DNA from: CAZFNQ01 sp964520375
GTDB lineage: Bacteria; Patescibacteriota; Saccharimonadia; Saccharimonadales; JANWIN01
DNA: 64,000 bases
NCBI GenBank assembly: GCA_964520375.1
Contig: CAZFNQ010000001.1
Span: 12,879-76,878, forward strand
Reading direction: 5' to 3'
Shown: one piece after another, positions 1-8,089 of the stretch
Layout of the letters: each line of letters opens with the position of its first letter
How positions within the stretch are numbered: position 1 is the first letter of the stretch
Notes under the pieces: model-generated
The model's database searches: none
The model's input: only the letters and a program-made list of their open reading frames with translations
Told to the model about the DNA's origin: nothing
Program-made: the position numbers and the translations under genes

Positions 1-1263
1 ACCGCGTTCAATCCGGGCCTTAGTTTCCTCATCCAGATCAGTTGAAAACTGACTAAAGGCGGCAAGTTCACGGAATTGGGCCAGATTTAGTCTTAGTTGC
101 CCGGCCACGCTTTTAACAGCTTTAGTTTGGGCGGCACCACCAACGCGAGATACACTCAGACCCACCGAAATAGCCGGACGTATACCTTGATAAAACAAAT
201 CTGTTTCCATAAAGATTTGGCCATCGGTAATGGAAATAACGTTAGTCGGAATATAGGCGCTAATGTCACCGGCTTGAGTTTCAATAATAGGTAGGGCAGT
301 AAGCGAACCGGCTCCCAGCTTGTCACTTAACTTGGCTGCTCTCTCCAATAACCGTGAGTGTAAGTAAAAGACATCACCCGGATAAGCCTCTCGACCTGGC
401 GGGCGACGCAGCAGGAGAGACATTTGGCGGTAAGCCGCAGCATGCTTGGATAGATCATCATAAATAATCAGGGCATGTTTTTTATTGTCGCGGAAATATT
501 CACCCATGGTGCAACCGGCATAAGGCGCCAGGTATTGCAGGCTTGCTGGGTCAGCAGCCGAAGTGGCGACTATAATAGTTTGCTCCATAACGCCTTCGCG
601 CTTGAGCCGCTCGACTATACGGGCCACCTTGCTCAGCTTCTGGCCAATAGCCACATAAATGTTTATAACGCCAGTTTCTTGGCGACGCTGATTTATCATG
701 GTGTCGACAGCCACGGCGGTCTTGCCAGTTTGGCGATCGCCAATTATTAGCTCACGCTGACCACGGCCAATAGGCACCATTGAATCAATGGCAATCAATC
801 CTGTCATTAGCGATTCATGCACACTGCGGCGATCTAGCACCCCAGGCGCAACTTGTTCTACTGGACTGGTTTGCTTGGTTTTAATTGGACCCTTGTCGTC
901 CAATGGACGTCCCAGCGGATCAACCACCCGGCCGACTAGTTCAGGGCCGACCGGTACTTGTAAAATTTTGCCAGTTAAATGTACCTTAGCACCAGCACTG
1001 ACAGTTGATTCCTCAGCCAAAAGCACGGCGCCAATTTCGTCTTCAGTTAGATTAAGAGCAAAAGCCGATATTTTGCTTCCTTCATTAGACTCAATTTCCA
1101 GCATCTCGGAAAAACCACAACCACTCAGCCCATAAATCCAGGCAATGCCATCACCGACGCGAGTGACTATGCCAACAGTCTCAACCTGCGGTGAGCGTTT
1201 CAGCTTTTCTATGGCTTCCCGGATATCGGCACTGAGTTCTTTGACTGATAAATCTTGTGCCAC
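1..1263 (-). CDS. atpA: F1 ATP synthase subunit alpha (3' end outside window)
   Basis: Alpha subunit of the F1 hexamer, which carries the non-catalytic nucleotide sites of the ATP synthase. The reading frame starts at a GTG (1263-1261) and stays open to the window edge, giving 421 codons of the usual ~500, so the C-terminus is missing. Visible landmarks are the N-terminal beta-barrel, the Walker A motif GDRQTGKT at about residues 175-182, the run IYDDLSKHA and the alpha-specific stretch PGREAYPGDVFYLHSRLLERA, split here around residues 280-300. It lies 11 bases downstream of atpH in the atp operon. Gamma, beta and epsilon would be expected beyond the left edge. The family assignment is certain from the motifs. 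Confidence 0.97.
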   Translation of the reverse strand, partial: MAQDLSVKELSADIREAIEKLKRSPQVETVGIVTRVGDGIAWIYGLSGCGFSEMLEIESNEGSKISAFALNLTEDEIGAVLLAEESTVSAGAKVHLTGKILQVPVGPELVGRVVDPLGRPLDDKGPIKTKQTSPVEQVAPGVLDRRSVHESLMTGLIAIDSMVPIGRGQRELIIGDRQTGKTAVAVDTMINQRRQETGVINIYVAIGQKLSKVARIVERLKREGVMEQTIIVATSAADPASLQYLAPYAGCTMGEYFRDNKKHALIIYDDLSKHAAAYRQMSLLLRRPPGREAYPGDVFYLHSRLLERAAKLSDKLGAGSLTALPIIETQAGDISAYIPTNVISITDGQIFMETDLFYQGIRPAISVGLSVSRVGGAAQTKAVKSVAGQLRLNLAQFRELAAFSQFSTDLDEETKARIERG

Positions 1264-1274
1264 TATGTATTCCT

Positions 1275-1682
1275 TTACGCCCCGTTAGTAGTTAGTTGTG
1301 ATAAATGGCGCAGCTTGGCCCTAAGCGTTAAGTCTAACTGAATATCTGGTGTTTCCAGCCTAACGCCGCCCAGTAATGACTGGTCGCGTTGGCTATTCAT
1401 AATAACCTGACGAGCGTTCTTGTGAGTGGCTTTAATTATTTGTTCGAGTTCTCGGCGGATTTGGTCGCTCAGCTCAAAAGCGCTGGTGACCTCGGCCTCA
1501 TAGCTGCCGGATTGGGCGCGTAGTTCTAGCAACTTGCGCATTAAACTGTCCAGTTCCTTAGTCCGACGCTCGCTAACCAGATAAGCGGCAACAATTTGGG
1601 CAATTTTATCAGCTGGCAGCTTGCTATTTAGCAGTTCATTAACGGCCGTGGCGATTTGGCGAGTAGTGGCTTTAGTGCTCAT
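1275..1682 (-). CDS. atpH: F1 ATP synthase subunit delta
   Basis: Delta (OSCP-like) subunit, which ties the top of the F1 head to the peripheral stalk formed by subunit b. The product has 135 residues, shorter than the usual ~175. The C-terminal part (LLGGVRLETPDIQLDLTL, followed by RAKLRHLSQLT) matches the end of the family, where the typical text is GGxxxxxGDxxxDxSxxxxLxxL. Its start overlaps the atpF stop by 4 bases (ATGA), so translation is probably coupled. The call rests on operon position plus the C-terminal motif; the N-terminal half is weakly conserved, as is normal for the family. Confidence 0.9.
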   Translation of the reverse strand: MSTKATTRQIATAVNELLNSKLPADKIAQIVAAYLVSERRTKELDSLMRKLLELRAQSGSYEAEVTSAFELSDQIRRELEQIIKATHKNARQVIMNSQRDQSLLGGVRLETPDIQLDLTLRAKLRHLSQLTTNGA

Positions 1683-2224
1683 CGTCTGGCCTCCTGCAAA
1701 GCCTTTTCTATCAGCTTTCTATCCTGAGGAGCATCTAAACGTTGATCGATCACGATTTCGCTAGCCTCTGCCACGAGCGTTAGCATTTCTGCCTCCAGAT
1801 TTTTACGGGCCTGAGCTAAATCGTCGGCTATACGCGCCTGGGCATCGCTTAGCATGACTTCGGCTTTGCGGGCTGCCGATTCTTCAGCTGCTTTTAGCAT
1901 AGTAGCCACGTCTTGCTGACCGGCGGCAATAATTTTATCGGCTTCGACCCGAGCTTTTTGCAACAGTATTTCTACTTGCTCGTCTAAACGCTGCTTTTCC
2001 TCGGCCATCTTTATACCCAGATCAACGCCTTGATCAATAGTTCTGCGCCGCTCGTCCAGAGCCGTTATAATTTTGGCGAAAGCAAACTTCTTAAGCAGCC
2101 AAAATACCAGTACAAAAGTGGCAATCTGCAAAATCAGAGATTTTACATCCACGCCCAAGGCAGCAATGCCGCCACCACTCTCAGCAGCGAATAGTCTTGG
2201 AACTGATATTAAACTTTCTACCAC
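1679..2224 (-). CDS. atpF: Fo ATP synthase subunit b
   Basis: Peripheral-stalk subunit b, 181 residues. One membrane helix lies at about residues 28-46 (LILQIATFVLVFWLLKKFAF). It is followed by the typical ALDERRRTIDQGV segment and a long, highly charged coiled-coil helix rich in Ala, Glu and Lys to the C-terminus. It dimerises in the family and reaches up to delta. It sits between atpE and atpH and shares a 4-base overlap with atpH. Residues 1-25 before the helix are an extension with no clear role. Confidence 0.95.
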   Translation of the reverse strand: MVESLISVPRLFAAESGGGIAALGVDVKSLILQIATFVLVFWLLKKFAFAKIITALDERRRTIDQGVDLGIKMAEEKQRLDEQVEILLQKARVEADKIIAAGQQDVATMLKAAEESAARKAEVMLSDAQARIADDLAQARKNLEAEMLTLVAEASEIVIDQRLDAPQDRKLIEKALQEARR

Positions 2225-2312
2225 AGAACTCCTTAATCTTTAGGCCTAGCTTCAAAACCTAGGCAAAATGTACTTTTTGACTGTGCTATTCAACACTCAA
2301 TACTGAAAAGTA

Positions 2313-2558
2313 CTACAATGTGAAGACAACAACTAATACGTAAATAGCAATCGCTTCTACCAAGGCTGCACTAATAAGCAGTATTGGCAAAATACGACCG
2401 GCAATCTCGGGATTGCGGCCAATGGCTTTCATCACGCTGCTACCAATCATGCCCAAGCTGAAAGCCGGCATAATGGTACCAATGGCAATGGTCATGCCTT
2501 TGACAAAACTAGGATTGGCAAGCGCTGATGTGCTTGAATCCGCCAGTAGGTGTAACAT
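2313..2558 (-). CDS. atpE: Fo ATP synthase subunit c
   Basis: Ring subunit c, 81 residues, two membrane helices joined by the polar loop RNP (48-50). The ion-carrying carboxylate is Glu68, 20 residues after the loop Arg, the same spacing as R41-D61 in E. coli. Helix 1 lacks the Gln found in Na+-binding rings (Leu at the equivalent position 35), and the residue after Glu68 is Ala rather than Ser or Thr. I infer proton rather than sodium coupling. Helix 1 also has an unusual Pro31 and a thinned glycine motif. A Shine-Dalgarno-like AAAGGAGAG lies just upstream of the ATG. Confidence 0.96.
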   Translation of the reverse strand: MLHLLADSSTSALANPSFVKGMTIAIGTIMPAFSLGMIGSSVMKAIGRNPEIAGRILPILLISAALVEAIAIYVLVVVFTL

Positions 2559-2599
2559 ATGTCTCTCCTTTTTAGTTACGTTATTTTATCATATCACTT

Positions 2600-3439
2600 T
2601 TAACCAGGTGTACCCTGAGCAACCATATCTTCTGTCGCCGGTTTACTGATCATTGAGTGGTCTGATACTTCCTCATACCCATCTTCAGGGTGGGTGGTAG
2701 CCAAGGTAAGATAAACGATTACCAAGGTAGTAAACACAAATGCCTGCACAAAGCCTATAAACAGCTCCATAAAAATAAACGGCAAGGTCGAGGCCGGCGA
2801 GCCCACTCCCGTAATTGAAGCCAGTACTAGCAGCAAGACTTCACCAGCAAATATATTCCCAAATAAACGCAGGGCCAGACTGGCAACGCGGGTAAACTCG
2901 CCCAAAAGCTCCAGCAAGCCGACAAACAGGTTTATAGGGTTCCAGGGCTGAGTGCTAAAATAATGGGTCAAGACACCTTTAAACTTAAGCTCCCGCAGAG
3001 AATAAACCTGAATAATAATAATTGAACTTATTGACAGCGCCAGTGTACCGGTTAAATCTGATGTCCAGGCGCGAAGTAACGGCTCGCCATGATACTTTAT
3101 GCTGCCGACACCAGGCAGCAGACCAGCCCAGTTATTGAACATAATAAACAAGAATAGGGTCAGCAAAAACGGAGCATATTTCATGGCCTTCTTACGATCG
3201 TGCATGACCTCGGCAGCCAGGTTTATAACCCCGTCACACAGCAGCTCAACAATAGTTATAGTGCGACCGCTGGATTTAATCTTAATACGGCTAGCCGCAA
3301 ACACCAGACCTAGAACTAATAGCGCGCTGACAAGCCAGCCTAAAATCATGGAATTGGATATACTTACCCCTAAAAATGTAGTAATTCGCTCGGCGTGAGG
3401 CAAAACCGTCGGAACACTGCTTGAAAAGGTATTAATCAC
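2600..3439 (-). CDS. atpB: Fo ATP synthase subunit a
   Basis: Membrane subunit a, 279 residues with several hydrophobic helices. It forms the two proton half-channels against the c ring. The essential arginine is Arg191 in SLALRLFGNIFAGE. The last helix carries Gln232 (FVQAFVFTTL), matching the conserved Gln of the family. Earlier helices contain the NNWAGLLPG signature. The start is GTG at 3439 and overlaps the upstream stop as GTGA. A ~30-residue acidic tail after the last helix (THPEDGYEE onward) is longer than in E. coli. Confidence 0.96.
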   Translation of the reverse strand: MINTFSSSVPTVLPHAERITTFLGVSISNSMILGWLVSALLVLGLVFAASRIKIKSSGRTITIVELLCDGVINLAAEVMHDRKKAMKYAPFLLTLFLFIMFNNWAGLLPGVGSIKYHGEPLLRAWTSDLTGTLALSISSIIIIQVYSLRELKFKGVLTHYFSTQPWNPINLFVGLLELLGEFTRVASLALRLFGNIFAGEVLLLVLASITGVGSPASTLPFIFMELFIGFVQAFVFTTLVIVYLTLATTHPEDGYEEVSDHSMISKPATEDMVAQGTPG

Positions 3440-3732
3440 GCTTTATCACCTTTAAAAAAGTCCGGGTAGAGAGCTTTAATTTGACGATATACCAATAAAC
3501 TGGCAATAGCTAACGATAGGAACAAACCAATTAAGGTAAACAGCGGTTGAGTGTGGTTATGTTTATCGATTTGTATGCCGATGTAGCAGAGCAGCAAAAT
3601 TGGCAAGGCCACCCGCCAAGTGGTATCCATAAGTTGAATAGCAATAAGCCAACCCTCGCGGCTGGGTCTAATCCCACTCTCCCTGGGAGTCGTCTTGGGG
3701 CTGTCTTTAACCCCTTTGGCGGCTGTCTTCAT
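3436..3732 (-). CDS. AtpI/AtpZ-like small membrane protein
   Basis: First gene of the atp operon, 98 residues. A ~30-residue polar N-terminus is followed by two membrane helices (about 38-55 and 60-82) and a short basic tail. In position, size and topology it matches the AtpI/AtpZ family, which helps assemble the c ring or moves Mg2+/Ca2+ in other bacteria. The stretch LLCYIGIQIDKH resembles the family pattern of Gly plus an acidic residue at the end of helix 1. Exact subfamily cannot be decided from sequence alone. Confidence 0.8.
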   Translation of the reverse strand: MKTAAKGVKDSPKTTPRESGIRPSREGWLIAIQLMDTTWRVALPILLLCYIGIQIDKHNHTQPLFTLIGLFLSLAIASLLVYRQIKALYPDFFKGDKA

Positions 3733-3863
3733 CTCTTGGCATTATATCAGTTGATAAGAGGTGGGCGCAATAGAAAAACCAAAAAATAAAGGTAATTACT
3801 ATAACGCCAGTATTACTACAAAAAGTATAGCAATAAGTGCCCGAGTTATGTAAAATTAAAGCT

Positions 3864-4103
3864 ATGGTAACTGTTTATTCAACGACTTGGTGTGCATTCT
3901 GCCACGCTGCCAAACAGTATTTTGATCACTTAGGTGTTAAATACGAAGACAAAGATGTCGAGAAAGACGCTATGGCCGCTAACGAAGCCGTTGGCAAGTC
4001 CGGCCAAATGGGAGTGCCGGTTATTGATATAGATGGACTGATTGTAGTCGGTTTTGACCGTCCTAAAATTGACGCCAGCCTACGCGAAAAAAAGCTAATT
4101 TAA
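3864..4103 (+). CDS. glutaredoxin-like protein
   Basis: Small thiol-disulfide oxidoreductase, 79 residues, the full length of a NrdH/glutaredoxin-like fold. The active site is CAFC (Cys10, Cys13) directly after strand 1. The cis-proline loop is GVPVID (Pro52), followed by GFDRP near the end. The start at 3864 is chosen because it places MVTVYSTTWC as strand 1; an earlier in-frame start at 3837 would only add a nonconserved tail. It is divergent from the atp operon. Partner unknown; it may serve ribonucleotide reductase or general thiol repair. Confidence 0.88.
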   Translation: MVTVYSTTWCAFCHAAKQYFDHLGVKYEDKDVEKDAMAANEAVGKSGQMGVPVIDIDGLIVVGFDRPKIDASLREKKLI

Positions 4104-4160
4104 ACATCCTTTTTTCAAATTGCATAAATATGTTATACTTAGAATAATTGAAAGGTATTT

Positions 4161-4646
4161 ATGCAGCAACAAACTAGGTTAAGCTTGGATAGAGATCCAG
4201 CGACGCCATTTATTATCTCCCCACCAGCTGACGAAGCCCAGCGTGATTTTTTAATGTCTTTCCGCCAGAGCGCTATTGATGAACCTGATCTTGTCAAGGC
4301 CGGTATGGAAGCTTATTTCGGAATGGCTTTTAGCGGCGTTTGTGAACAAGAAGAGCGCATACAAAGAACTGACAGATTTATCGAACAGATGTCAGGCAAT
4401 CCTAAGTTGCTAAAAATCGTCGACCAACTTCGGGTCATAATTAGCAGCGACCTATACGTTGATTTAATGGATTTTGAACAAAGAGAAGGTTTAATTAGCT
4501 CCAACCCAATAATACAAGAACTTGATCGAACAATTGAAGCTTATCCCGGTCGTATCGGTTTTGAGATGCAAAGACGCGGTCTTAGATTAAGCTTGGGTTT
4601 ATTAAACCTAGATAAAATACCAGGCTTCGCGGGGTCTAGCGAATAA
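4161..4646 (+). CDS. hypothetical soluble protein
   Basis: 161 residues, no signal peptide or membrane helix. Not recognised. It is mostly helical by composition, with a charged middle (EQEERIQRTDRFIEQM) and a Leu-rich C-terminal helix (RRGLRLSLGLLNLDKIP). It lies between the glutaredoxin and the CobO-like gene, all on the same strand with short gaps. A TATACT at 4134-4139 lies about 20 bases before the start. Confidence 0.7.
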   Translation: MQQQTRLSLDRDPATPFIISPPADEAQRDFLMSFRQSAIDEPDLVKAGMEAYFGMAFSGVCEQEERIQRTDRFIEQMSGNPKLLKIVDQLRVIISSDLYVDLMDFEQREGLISSNPIIQELDRTIEAYPGRIGFEMQRRGLRLSLGLLNLDKIPGFAGSSE

Positions 4647-4710
4647 TCAACGCTAGCCAGTACGAAAAAGCCAGCCAAGAATCTAGGGGAATAAGGCATA
4701 ATAGTATTTG

Positions 4711-5280
4711 ATGAGTTTTGAAGACTTTAAAACAAAACAGTCTGTTGTCGTGGTCTATACCGGTGAAGGCAAAGGTAAAACTAGCGCCAGTCTGGGGCTA
4801 ATGGCCAGGGCGCTTGGCAACCGCTGGAATGTGGCTTTTATTCAATTTATAAAACACTGGGGTACCGGTGAACATGTTTTTATTCGTGATATCCAGCGAG
4901 TTTTTAAAGACCAGCTGTACTTTTATAAGGGCGGCAAGGGCTTTTACAAAGCGGGTGATCTGAGCCCCCAGCACATTAGCGAAGCCCAACATAAAAAGGC
5001 CGCAACTGATACTTATAAAGAAGCCCTTGAAGCTGTCACCAGCGGCAAGTTTGACTTGGTCATCTGTGATGAAATTAATAATGCTCTTCATGATGGTTTA
5101 ATTAATAAAAAACAGCTCAAAGCGCTAATAGAAAAGCGTAAACCCAATACCAGTTTGTGCTTGACCGGACGTGACTTCCCTCTGGAATTTCTACCGCTAG
5201 TCGACATTGCCACCAATATGACTAAGTTAAAACACCATTTTGACGACAAATTTCTAGCTAACAGGGGTATAGACTACTAG
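4711..5280 (+). CDS. cobO: cobalamin adenosyltransferase-type ATPase (CobO/BtuR family)
   Basis: 189 residues. Members of this family transfer adenosine from ATP to Co(I) corrinoids. The phosphate loop GEGKGKT lies at residues 18-24, with VVVYTGEGKGKTSASLGL as the family signature. Walker B is DLVICDEINNAL, and the family motif TGRDFP is present near residue 155. The start at 4711 is preferred over a TTG three bases earlier; CATAAT ends 8 bases before it, so the transcript may be leaderless. No other cobalamin gene is present in the window, so the substrate would have to be scavenged or the ATPase has another role. Confidence 0.88.
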   Translation: MSFEDFKTKQSVVVVYTGEGKGKTSASLGLMARALGNRWNVAFIQFIKHWGTGEHVFIRDIQRVFKDQLYFYKGGKGFYKAGDLSPQHISEAQHKKAATDTYKEALEAVTSGKFDLVICDEINNALHDGLINKKQLKALIEKRKPNTSLCLTGRDFPLEFLPLVDIATNMTKLKHHFDDKFLANRGIDY

Positions 5281-5300
5281 ACTTTACAGCTATTATATGA

Positions 5301-5306
5301 TATAAT
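5301..5306 (+). promoter_or_regulatory. -10 box of a leaderless transcript
   Basis: A perfect TATAAT whose last base is 6 bases before the ATG of the sigma factor gene. With a normal 6-7 base distance from -10 to the start site, transcription would begin at the start codon itself. It is one of about a dozen such cases in the window. Confidence 0.7.
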
Positions 5307-5312
5307 CTGTGT

Positions 5313-6587
5313 ATGCCAGAACCTGTGGCCAACAATTTTGAAAGAATATGGGATGCCAACGAGGCATTCCAATCTATAGAAGTAGCCCGCAAATCGGGCA
5401 CTGAACCCCGGGCTGATCAAGTGGAGACATTCTTGAGTAATGTTGAATACTTCTCTGAACTACAGTCACTAATTGCCGAACGTTTAAGACCGGAACTGGG
5501 TGAGTCGGAAGTTACAGATGCGGAGCTACTTGGTGCAACTTACGATGCTTTAGCCGAAAGCGAGCGCGGTGAGGATGAAGAAACTATTTGCCTACGCGCA
5601 CTTTATAAATTGAGCGATAGGGAACAGCCAAAGAGTGCTGAACCAACAGATCTAAACCCCAAGACTTCTGAACCTGAAACTAATAGTGCACACGTCACTG
5701 ACATGATTGATCAATCCGCAATCGATCAGTTTGCGCTCTATCGTAGTGGCGACTCTGACGCAGCCATATGGTTGGTTAATCAATACGGTGCTTTTGTGCG
5801 TAGTCTTGCCCGTAGACTATCTTTCAAGCTTCCCCGAAGCGCGAGTGCAATAGACTACGACGATTTAGTACAAGAAGGTATGATCGCCATGTTGTATGCA
5901 GCCGAGAGCTACAGGAATGACATGGGAGCTAACTTCATGACATATTCCAGAACTAGTATTCTCAGAAAAATGGACCGGCACATTAAGGATATGCGTAGCA
6001 CAGTCCGAGTGCCTGCTTCAACGCGTGATAAAGCTACTAAAATTGAGGCCATCAATCAACTTCGGAGGGGAGAACGAAGACCACCCCTAACTCCGCAGGA
6101 AATAGCCGAGCTTGTTGATGTAGATCCCGACGATAGATATGTTGCCCGCAATTATAAAGATAAAACAACGGTTGCAAGCCTTAAGCATGTTCAGCTTATT
6201 ACTGACAATATGGGTTCGCTTGACCGAGGTTTCTCACCGCATAACGATTTATCACCTGGTAATGATTATATCCTCGATGAACGCAATGGAATGGAAAGTA
6301 TCACTTCTTCTCCTGACCCCGATGTTGAAGATGAGGCTACAAATAGACTATTTAGAGTGGAAGCTTCCAAGTTTCTAATAGATGGAATCGACTCCCTAAG
6401 TGACCGAGAAGCAACAATATTAGCACTTCGATTCGGATTAGATGGAACCGGAATAATGAAAAGCTTAGACGAAGTCGCACAACAGTTTGATTTAAGTAAG
6501 GAACGGGTCCGAATTATCGAGTCCCATGCATTATCAAAACTACGATGGTTCAAGCGGAACACTTATCATAGTTTGTTTGCGTCTTAG
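5313..6587 (+). CDS. RNA polymerase sigma-70 family factor
   Basis: 424 residues. The first ~145 are acidic and not recognisable. Region 2 follows (about 148-235), with IDYDDLVQEGMIAMLYAAE as the region 2.2 core and NFMTYSRTSILRKMDRHIKD as the -10 recognition helix. Region 3 covers about 236-290, and region 4 about 352-420, with DSLSDREATILALRFGLDG and the helix-turn-helix LDEVAQQFDLSKERVRIIE. This is a full 2-3-4 architecture as in housekeeping sigma factors. Region 1.2 is not clear, so it may be the primary factor of a reduced genome or an alternative one. Its start is leaderless-like. Confidence 0.9.
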   Translation: MPEPVANNFERIWDANEAFQSIEVARKSGTEPRADQVETFLSNVEYFSELQSLIAERLRPELGESEVTDAELLGATYDALAESERGEDEETICLRALYKLSDREQPKSAEPTDLNPKTSEPETNSAHVTDMIDQSAIDQFALYRSGDSDAAIWLVNQYGAFVRSLARRLSFKLPRSASAIDYDDLVQEGMIAMLYAAESYRNDMGANFMTYSRTSILRKMDRHIKDMRSTVRVPASTRDKATKIEAINQLRRGERRPPLTPQEIAELVDVDPDDRYVARNYKDKTTVASLKHVQLITDNMGSLDRGFSPHNDLSPGNDYILDERNGMESITSSPDPDVEDEATNRLFRVEASKFLIDGIDSLSDREATILALRFGLDGTGIMKSLDEVAQQFDLSKERVRIIESHALSKLRWFKRNTYHSLFAS

Positions 6588-6642
6588 TTAGAGCCTTTTT
6601 ACTTTTCATCTGCGTTAGGCAATCGTGCTAACATTTAGTGGC

Positions 6643-7173
6643 ATGGAGCAAACACTTTTTTTAATGCTTGGCTATCCTGGCTCAGGCAAGACAACTACGG
6701 CTAAAATTATCCAACAGCTGACTGGTGCTGAACATTTATGGGCTGACCACTTGCGACGTGAAATGTATACATTACCCACTTATTCACATCAAGAAAACCT
6801 TGAACTATATGCCCATTTAAATAAGATAACCGAACAATTACTTAGTAGCGGTAAAAGCGTAATTTTTGACACTAATTTTAGCTTTTATAAAGATCGTGAA
6901 CACCTACGGCAAATAGCCGCTAAACACGGTTCCCAGGTAATTATTATTTGGGTTCAAGTTCCAAAAGAAATTGCTCGGCAGCGAGCTGTAGAAGATGCTC
7001 ATTTACACAGCCATACCCGTGTGCTGGGCCATATGCCAAGGGAACATTTTGAACGCATTTCGGGTAATCTCGAACCTCTGCGCAGTGACGAGCCCCATAT
7101 AACTATTGACGGCACAAAAGTCAGCTCTGACTATATTAAGCAGCAACTCCAGACCGCTGGACTACTCACATAA
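6643..7173 (+). CDS. P-loop kinase of the AAA_33 / polynucleotide-kinase-like type
   Basis: 176 residues from the ATG at 6643, chosen because TAACAT ends 8 bases before it; a GTG 18 bases upstream is the alternative. Walker A is GYPGSGKT (residues 10-17). The second conserved run is SVIFDTNFSF, which carries the acidic residue of Walker B. A lid-like Arg-rich stretch PKEIARQRAVEDAHLH follows. This matches small-molecule or nucleic-acid-end kinases whose substrate cannot be told from sequence. It stands alone, convergent with the next gene. Confidence 0.82.
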   Translation: MEQTLFLMLGYPGSGKTTTAKIIQQLTGAEHLWADHLRREMYTLPTYSHQENLELYAHLNKITEQLLSSGKSVIFDTNFSFYKDREHLRQIAAKHGSQVIIIWVQVPKEIARQRAVEDAHLHSHTRVLGHMPREHFERISGNLEPLRSDEPHITIDGTKVSSDYIKQQLQTAGLLT

Positions 7174-7187
7174 GTACTAATAAAGAC

Positions 7188-8057
7188 CTACCTATTTATG
7201 CGGCCATAGTTATCATTGAGACGCATCCTAAGAGCAATAATTGGCCAACATATAAGGGAGTAAATCATAGAAAAGCCTGTCAGCGACCACCCCAATAGCC
7301 CCATAGATAATCGCCGCGATAAACTTATCTTATGTACATTTGAAGCCTTAAGCGTGCCGAGTTGTTTGTGGTACTTCTTCATACCAAAACTCTTTTTCAG
7401 GTAGGCCCAAAACTTTGGCCAGTACAAATAACTGATGCCTTCAGTCCTAATAAGTAATTTATTATCCTGGATAATCTTGCCACCTTTGCCAATAAGTACA
7501 AGTGATAGATCCTGATCTTCGTGTACCCGGGAGCCGTCAGGGGCAGTGTCTGGTTTGATCCTTATCCAGGCGCTTCGGCGAATAGCCATATTTGCTCCCC
7601 ACATAGTTATAACGCCGTAAAGCGACTGAGCGGTCCAAAAATAGGCTCTGGACCAGAATGTTGACCGTAGCCAGCCAATCCCTAGCAACAACCTGGTTTG
7701 ACCTAAGCCAGCAACGCCGTCAATGCTAGAGTCACTAAAGTCATCCAAGACACGCTCGACCCAACCCGGCATGACTATACTGTCGGCGTCAATGCGACCA
7801 ATAATATCCCCCCGAGCCGCATTAAAACCTCGATTACGCGAAACTGTTCTACCTTGGATTGGTTCCTTTAGGATACGGACCAAATTGTATTTCTGTGCGA
7901 TCGCCATGCTTCCATCCGTTGAATTGTTGTCCACTACAATCACTTCCAGCGGTTTGACCGTCTGAGTAACTATGGCGTCCAGGCAGGCTTTCATATGGTT
8001 TTGTTCATTGTAAACTGGTATAACTATGCTAAGCGTTAGCGATTTATCGTTGGGCAT
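7188..8057 (-). CDS. family 2 glycosyltransferase
   Basis: 289 residues. The GT-A domain starts at once with SIVIPVYNEQNHMKACL and VIVVDNNSTDG. The metal-binding DxD is DAD in RIDADSIVMPGW (about residue 92). A second acidic cluster, HEDQDLSLVL, fits the catalytic base region (ED motif). A hydrophobic segment at about 252-278 anchors the C-terminus in the membrane. It probably adds sugars to lipid or surface polymers. Divergent from the glycosidase gene at 8090. Confidence 0.92.
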   Translation of the reverse strand: MPNDKSLTLSIVIPVYNEQNHMKACLDAIVTQTVKPLEVIVVDNNSTDGSMAIAQKYNLVRILKEPIQGRTVSRNRGFNAARGDIIGRIDADSIVMPGWVERVLDDFSDSSIDGVAGLGQTRLLLGIGWLRSTFWSRAYFWTAQSLYGVITMWGANMAIRRSAWIRIKPDTAPDGSRVHEDQDLSLVLIGKGGKIIQDNKLLIRTEGISYLYWPKFWAYLKKSFGMKKYHKQLGTLKASNVHKISLSRRLSMGLLGWSLTGFSMIYSLICWPIIALRMRLNDNYGRINR

Positions 8058-8089
8058 ATATATTAGTTTATAGCAGGTTAGCCAAGTCA

